A DNA stretch of 9,070 nucleotides. Origin: Alistipes sp. (GTDB taxonomy: Bacteria; Bacteroidota; Bacteroidia; Bacteroidales; Rikenellaceae). The stretch's first letter is position 1. The number at the start of each line of letters is the position of its first letter. The notes below the pieces were generated by a model. It searched no databases. It was not told where the DNA came from and was given only the letters and a program-made list of their open reading frames with translations. A program made the translations under genes and the position numbers. Location: NCBI GenBank assembly GCA_017391185.1, contig JAFOZN010000103.1, positions 1-9,070 on the forward strand, in the 5' to 3' direction. Below are positions 5,788-9,070 of the stretch, one piece after another.

Positions 5788-7797
5788 ATGATGAAAAGAT
5801 TATATCCCATATTATTTGCCCTGCTTTTGACCACAACACACTGCTTCGCCCAAAAACAGAAGAGAGCAGAGCGAGATCTCTACCCCGACACTTGGGTTGC
5901 AACAGATGCCATCGGACGCACTATGCCAACGCATGAGCAGACTGGAGACAAGAAGAGCGACAAAAGGCGTGTGGTAGGAATGTTCTATATCACATGGCAT
6001 ACGCAGGATCTACACAACCAGCCTTCGCCATACACAGGCGACATTACGCAAATATTGTTAAAAGATCCTAAGGCTCGCAAAGATACCAATCACCCTGCTT
6101 GGAAAAACGTATGGTATCACTACGCAGAGCCAGAGATGGGATATTTCCTGAGCCAAGATGAGTGGGTGGTGCGCAAAGATCTCTCTATGCTCGCAGATGC
6201 GGGTGTAGATGTCTTGATTATGGATGTCACCAATGCCGTACGCTATTGGGATGAGTGGGAGGTGGTCTTCAGCACCATGCAGAAGATGAAGGCCGAAGGC
6301 AATATCGTGCCTAAATTTTGTTTCTGGGCATTCAATGGACCTGTGATTACAGTTGTTCAAGAGCTTTTCAACCGAATTTATAAGGAGAATAAATACGCAG
6401 ACCTATGGTTCTATTGGGATGAGAAACCACTCCTGCTCTACAACAAAAATCCTCGCTACAATGCCAGCGGTGGTTGGGTAGAGAATCCAAATCCTAACTA
6501 TTATGAGGCTGCGGTAAATGATCCAAACGATCCAAATTACAACAATCCCGACTATACCCAAAAGAGCCTCACTGATTATACCAACGAGGTTAAGGAGTTT
6601 TTCACTCTTCGCAATATGTGGTGGGGCTACTATGAGTGGGATGGCAAGCGTTTTATCGGCACGGAAGACAACTGGAGCTTCGGATATAGTTTGGCAGATG
6701 AGCATATCAAGAATATGTCACCCAAAGAGTTGCTCTCAACGCACAACGGTAAGCCAGAGCAGGGTGCAGTAACTCCAGCACAGCACCCCGTGACAATGAC
6801 CGAGAACCCTATGGGTGTGGGTAAGTCATGGACACGCAAATATGGCGAGCCTCAGCTCAACGAATACGATATGCCCGAAGTGGGTTATATCCCCTACCTC
6901 AATGCCGTCAAGCCTAACCCCGTACTCTATGGAGCCTACTTCCAAGAGAGTTGGGACTACGCATTGGAAGGTGATCCCGAATTCCTATACATCAACGATT
7001 GGAATGAGTGGACCGCAATGAAATTCAATACAGAAGGCGAAACATCATGGTTGGGGCGTATAAATCCATTCATGTTCGTAGATCAATACAATATGGAGTT
7101 CAACCGAGGTATCCAACCTATGAAGGGTGGATACTCAGACAACTACTATATGCAGATGGCGCAAAACATTCGCCGCTACAAAGGTACGCGCCCGATACCA
7201 GAACACACTGGTTATACAGAAGTAAAGATTGATGGACGTTTTGGTGATTGGAAGCACAACACGATAGAATACCGTGACACACAAGGCGACACATTCCACC
7301 GCGATGCAAAGGGTTACGCTGGCCTGCACTACACCAACTCATCGGGACGAAACGATATAATCACCTCAAAGGTAGCCGTTGGCAAAAAGAATATATCATT
7401 CTACGTAGAGTGCGCCCAAAAGCTCACACCACACGCTGATCAGAATTGGATGATGCTCCTGCTTGATGCAGACAACGAATCTTCAACAGGTTGGCATGGT
7501 TACGATTACATTATCAACAAGAGCGTAAAGAGCGACCGCATAACTACTTTGATGCGCTTCGACAGAGAGACAAATGAATGGGTGGAGGAAGCAGACGTTG
7601 CGATGCGATATACTGATAACTTCATGGAACTTACCATACCACGCAAAGCCTTGAATCTCTCGGAGCAGGAATTCACCCTCGATTTTAAGTGGACAGATAA
7701 TCCAGCGGAGCTAAAAGATCCGATTTCACTATGTCTGGATGGAGATACCGCACCTAATCGCAGATTCAACTATCGACTAATTTGGAATAAAGAGTAA
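5788..7797 (+). CDS. Exported GH71/GH99-like glycosidase with C-terminal CBM9-like domain
   Basis: A 669-residue protein with a signal peptide (about 1-21, cleavage after CFA). The catalytic part (about 60-460) resembles the GH71/GH99-like barrel. It has VVGMFYITW near 62-70, then WYHYAEPEMGYFLSQDEW (about 109-126), LADAGVDVLIMDVTN (135-149) and, late in the barrel, INDWNEWTA (402-410). D146 and E407 are candidate catalytic or binding acids, inferred from position. The C-terminal region (about 477-669) looks like a CBM9-type carbohydrate-binding beta-sandwich: it opens IDGRFGDW and includes a MMLLLDADN strand. An Asn/Pro/Tyr-rich insertion (about 220-256) interrupts the barrel. Known GH99 members act on alpha-mannosides and GH71 on alpha-1,3-glucan; which applies here cannot be told. 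The start at 5788 gives MMKR; the ATG at 5791 is equally possible. It begins 31 bp after lemA. Confidence 0.7.
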   Translation: MMKRLYPILFALLLTTTHCFAQKQKRAERDLYPDTWVATDAIGRTMPTHEQTGDKKSDKRRVVGMFYITWHTQDLHNQPSPYTGDITQILLKDPKARKDTNHPAWKNVWYHYAEPEMGYFLSQDEWVVRKDLSMLADAGVDVLIMDVTNAVRYWDEWEVVFSTMQKMKAEGNIVPKFCFWAFNGPVITVVQELFNRIYKENKYADLWFYWDEKPLLLYNKNPRYNASGGWVENPNPNYYEAAVNDPNDPNYNNPDYTQKSLTDYTNEVKEFFTLRNMWWGYYEWDGKRFIGTEDNWSFGYSLADEHIKNMSPKELLSTHNGKPEQGAVTPAQHPVTMTENPMGVGKSWTRKYGEPQLNEYDMPEVGYIPYLNAVKPNPVLYGAYFQESWDYALEGDPEFLYINDWNEWTAMKFNTEGETSWLGRINPFMFVDQYNMEFNRGIQPMKGGYSDNYYMQMAQNIRRYKGTRPIPEHTGYTEVKIDGRFGDWKHNTIEYRDTQGDTFHRDAKGYAGLHYTNSSGRNDIITSKVAVGKKNISFYVECAQKLTPHADQNWMMLLLDADNESSTGWHGYDYIINKSVKSDRITTLMRFDRETNEWVEEADVAMRYTDNFMELTIPRKALNLSEQEFTLDFKWTDNPAELKDPISLCLDGDTAPNRRFNYRLIWNKE

Positions 7798-7802
7798 ACA
7801 CG

Positions 7803-8822
7803 ATGGATAAGATTCGTTTTGGTGTAGTCGGCACCAATTTCATCACCGACTGGGTTATAGCTGGAGCAAGAGAAGATTCTCGTTTTGAGTTGAGTGCAGT
7901 ATGTTCTCGCACAGAGGAGCGTGCCAAGGAGTACGCCACAAAGCACAACATCCCACACATCTTCACCTCGCTTGAGGAGATGGTGGCAAGCGACAAGGTC
8001 GATGCCATATACATCGCTTCACCCAACTATATGCACGCCAAGCAGAGTATCCTGGCAATGAGCCATGGCAAACACGTTCTTTGCGAAAAGCCCATGGCAT
8101 CCAACGCCAAAGAGGTACGTCAGATGATCGAGGCTTCGAATCGTTATGGCGTGGCTCTAATGGAGGCGATGAAGAGTACCCTTAGTCCAAATTTTATAGC
8201 CGTAAGGGATAATCTGGAGCGCATCGGTAAGCCAAGACGTTACTTCGCCTCATTCTGCCAATACTCCTCGCGTTATGATAAATTCAAGGAGGGTATCGTA
8301 CTCAACGCCTTCAAGCCTGAGCTATCGAACGGTGCGATGATGGACATCGGTGTATATACTATATATCCTTTGGTGACACTCTTCGGTAAGCCAAACTCTA
8401 TCAGCGCACAAGGCATTGTCCTCTCAAGTGGAGCGGATGGACAAGGAGCAGTAAACATGGAGTATGACGGCATGAACGCTACGGTGCTCTACTCCAAGAT
8501 TGCCAATTCGCATCTGCCCGCTGAGATTGAGGGCGAGGAGGGTAATATCCTCATAGACAAGATACAGACCCCCACCACAGTAAGGTTTATTCCGCGTTCT
8601 GCGCCTGCTTCGGGCAAAGAGGTGTGCTCAGACGGAGAGCGTCTCAGCGAAGAAGATACTCACAACGAATACTACTACGAGATAAAGGAGTTTATAGATA
8701 TTATACTCGATGGCCGCACCGAATCGGAAATAAACAGCCACGAGACTTCACTCACAACAATCGAGATCATAGATGAGGTGCGCCGTCAGTTAGGGGTAAA
8801 GTATCCTGCTGACGAGCAGTAG
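7803..8822 (+). CDS. Gfo/Idh/MocA family NAD(P)-dependent oxidoreductase
   Basis: A 339-residue cytoplasmic protein with no signal peptide. The N-terminal Rossmann fold opens FGVVGTNFITDW (6-17), a variant dinucleotide-binding loop lacking the third glycine of GxGxxG. The family's CEKPMA signature is at 94-99, with K96 in the position of the usual catalytic or cofactor lysine. The C-terminal alpha/beta domain contains GAMMDIGVY (177-185), where D181 is a likely substrate-site residue. The length is typical. Members oxidise or reduce sugars, inositols, dihydrodiols and related compounds; the substrate cannot be read from sequence. It starts 5 bp after the GH71/GH99-like gene stops, the tightest spacing in the operon, which suggests coupled expression and a role in processing the released sugar. 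Some family members act as redox-cofactor-dependent glycosidases (GH109), but I see nothing specific for that here. Confidence 0.88.
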   Translation: MDKIRFGVVGTNFITDWVIAGAREDSRFELSAVCSRTEERAKEYATKHNIPHIFTSLEEMVASDKVDAIYIASPNYMHAKQSILAMSHGKHVLCEKPMASNAKEVRQMIEASNRYGVALMEAMKSTLSPNFIAVRDNLERIGKPRRYFASFCQYSSRYDKFKEGIVLNAFKPELSNGAMMDIGVYTIYPLVTLFGKPNSISAQGIVLSSGADGQGAVNMEYDGMNATVLYSKIANSHLPAEIEGEEGNILIDKIQTPTTVRFIPRSAPASGKEVCSDGERLSEEDTHNEYYYEIKEFIDIILDGRTESEINSHETSLTTIEIIDEVRRQLGVKYPADEQ

Positions 8823-8827
8823 AGACA

Positions 8828-9070
8828 TCAGTACTCGGTATATTCAGCCGCACGGTTTTTCGTAAGCTGTGCGGCTATTATATTATCCAACGAGAAACGC
8901 CCCGCACCCATCACAAACAACAAGATAAACATCACCATATAGATAAAAGCCAACTCCTTAGAAGCAAAAGGCTGAGAGTGATGGATAATGAAAAACGCCA
9001 CGATCATGGTAAAGATAAGCGGGATTAAAGCCATGCGGTAAAATGCTCCGAAGATCACCCCCACCGAACA
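8828..9070 (-). CDS. DoxX family membrane protein, C-terminal part (runs off the right edge)
   Basis: The frame is open from the right edge to a TGA at 8830-8828, giving 80 visible residues. It has about three hydrophobic segments, including FGAFYRMALIPLIFTMIVAF and a stretch with AFIYMVMFILLFVMGAG. The ending GAGRFSLDNII is the typical final signature of DoxX proteins. A GTG at 9064 is in frame but falls inside the conserved region, so the true start is beyond the window. DoxX proteins are four-helix inner-membrane proteins with proposed redox or quinone-related roles; function is not settled. The gene converges on the operon with a 5-bp gap. Confidence 0.82.
   Translation of the reverse strand, partial: CSVGVIFGAFYRMALIPLIFTMIVAFFIIHHSQPFASKELAFIYMVMFILLFVMGAGRFSLDNIIAAQLTKNRAAEYTEY
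8846..8876 (+). terminator. Strong hairpin after the operon, inside the DoxX coding sequence
   Basis: AGCCGCACGG (8846-8855) pairs with CTGTGCGGCT (8867-8876), and three inner pairs extend it to a 13-bp stem (two G-U wobbles on the plus-strand RNA) with a TTCGT loop. It begins 24 nt after the operon's last stop codon. What follows is AT-rich (ATTATATTAT) rather than a clean T-run, so intrinsic termination would be imperfect. On the minus strand it is coding sequence ahead of the DoxX stop codon and no T-run follows. Confidence 0.45.

Noticed and set aside
6403..6772. Overlapping reading frames on both strands (6403-6705 minus, 6518-6772 plus) within the GH71/GH99-like gene.
   Set aside because: They sit wholly inside a well-supported gene, have no domain-like features, and the Asn/Pro-rich repeat explains their biased composition.
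9062..9064. GTG as the start of a short 78-residue DoxX-like protein.
   Set aside because: The frame continues upstream to the window edge and the missing part corresponds to the conserved first half of DoxX, so this is a truncated view and not a short gene.
1..9070. CRISPR array, insertion sequence, integrase, attachment site or defence system.
   Set aside because: No regularly spaced repeats, transposase or recombinase motifs, or terminal inverted repeats were seen. All genes fit carbohydrate or envelope families.

Overview
The window looks like a chromosomal segment of a Bacteroidota (Bacteroidales-type) bacterium. The evidence is three upstream elements that fit the distinctive Bacteroidota promoter (TTTG at -33, TAnnTTTG at -7), mostly weak or absent Shine-Dalgarno sequences, and a gene set (exported glycoside hydrolases, a LemA/TPM envelope pair, a Gfo/Idh/MocA oxidoreductase, DoxX) typical of gut Bacteroidales. 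The genus cannot be told from the window alone.

Left edge (1-556): a minus-strand gene starts at 135 and runs off the left end. Only its first 45 residues are visible, a hydrophobic membrane-targeting N-terminus. Two tandem minus-strand promoters (163-194 and 268-299) lie just upstream of it, and a hairpin touches its start codon. Positions 300-500 are AT-rich and non-coding, with an 11-bp-spaced direct repeat and a perfect 16-bp palindrome. A plus-strand promoter at 502-530 then serves the main operon.

Main operon (557-8822, plus strand): six genes with gaps of only 5 to 34 bp and no visible internal promoter or terminator. In order they are an exported GH36/clan GH-D-like glycosidase, a cytoplasmic GH13 alpha-amylase-family enzyme, an exported TPM-domain membrane protein with a zinc-ribbon-like segment and a Gly-rich tail, a LemA lipoprotein, an exported GH71/GH99-like glycosidase with a C-terminal CBM9-like domain, and a Gfo/Idh/MocA oxidoreductase. 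The glycosidases suggest breakdown of an alpha-linked glycan in two places: outside the cytoplasm by the two exported enzymes, and inside by GH13 and perhaps the oxidoreductase. No SusC/SusD pair, transporter, sulfatase or regulator is present, so this is not a complete polysaccharide utilisation locus as seen here. The TPM-LemA pair in the middle is the unexpected part.

Right edge (8828-9070): the 3' end of a minus-strand DoxX-family membrane protein converges on the operon with a 5-bp gap. A 13-bp-stem hairpin inside the DoxX coding sequence is the best candidate for the operon's terminator.

I saw no rRNA or tRNA gene, insertion sequence, CRISPR array or phage gene. The genes are recognisable at family level. 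The main novelty candidates are the gene combination and the under-characterised glycosidase subfamilies.
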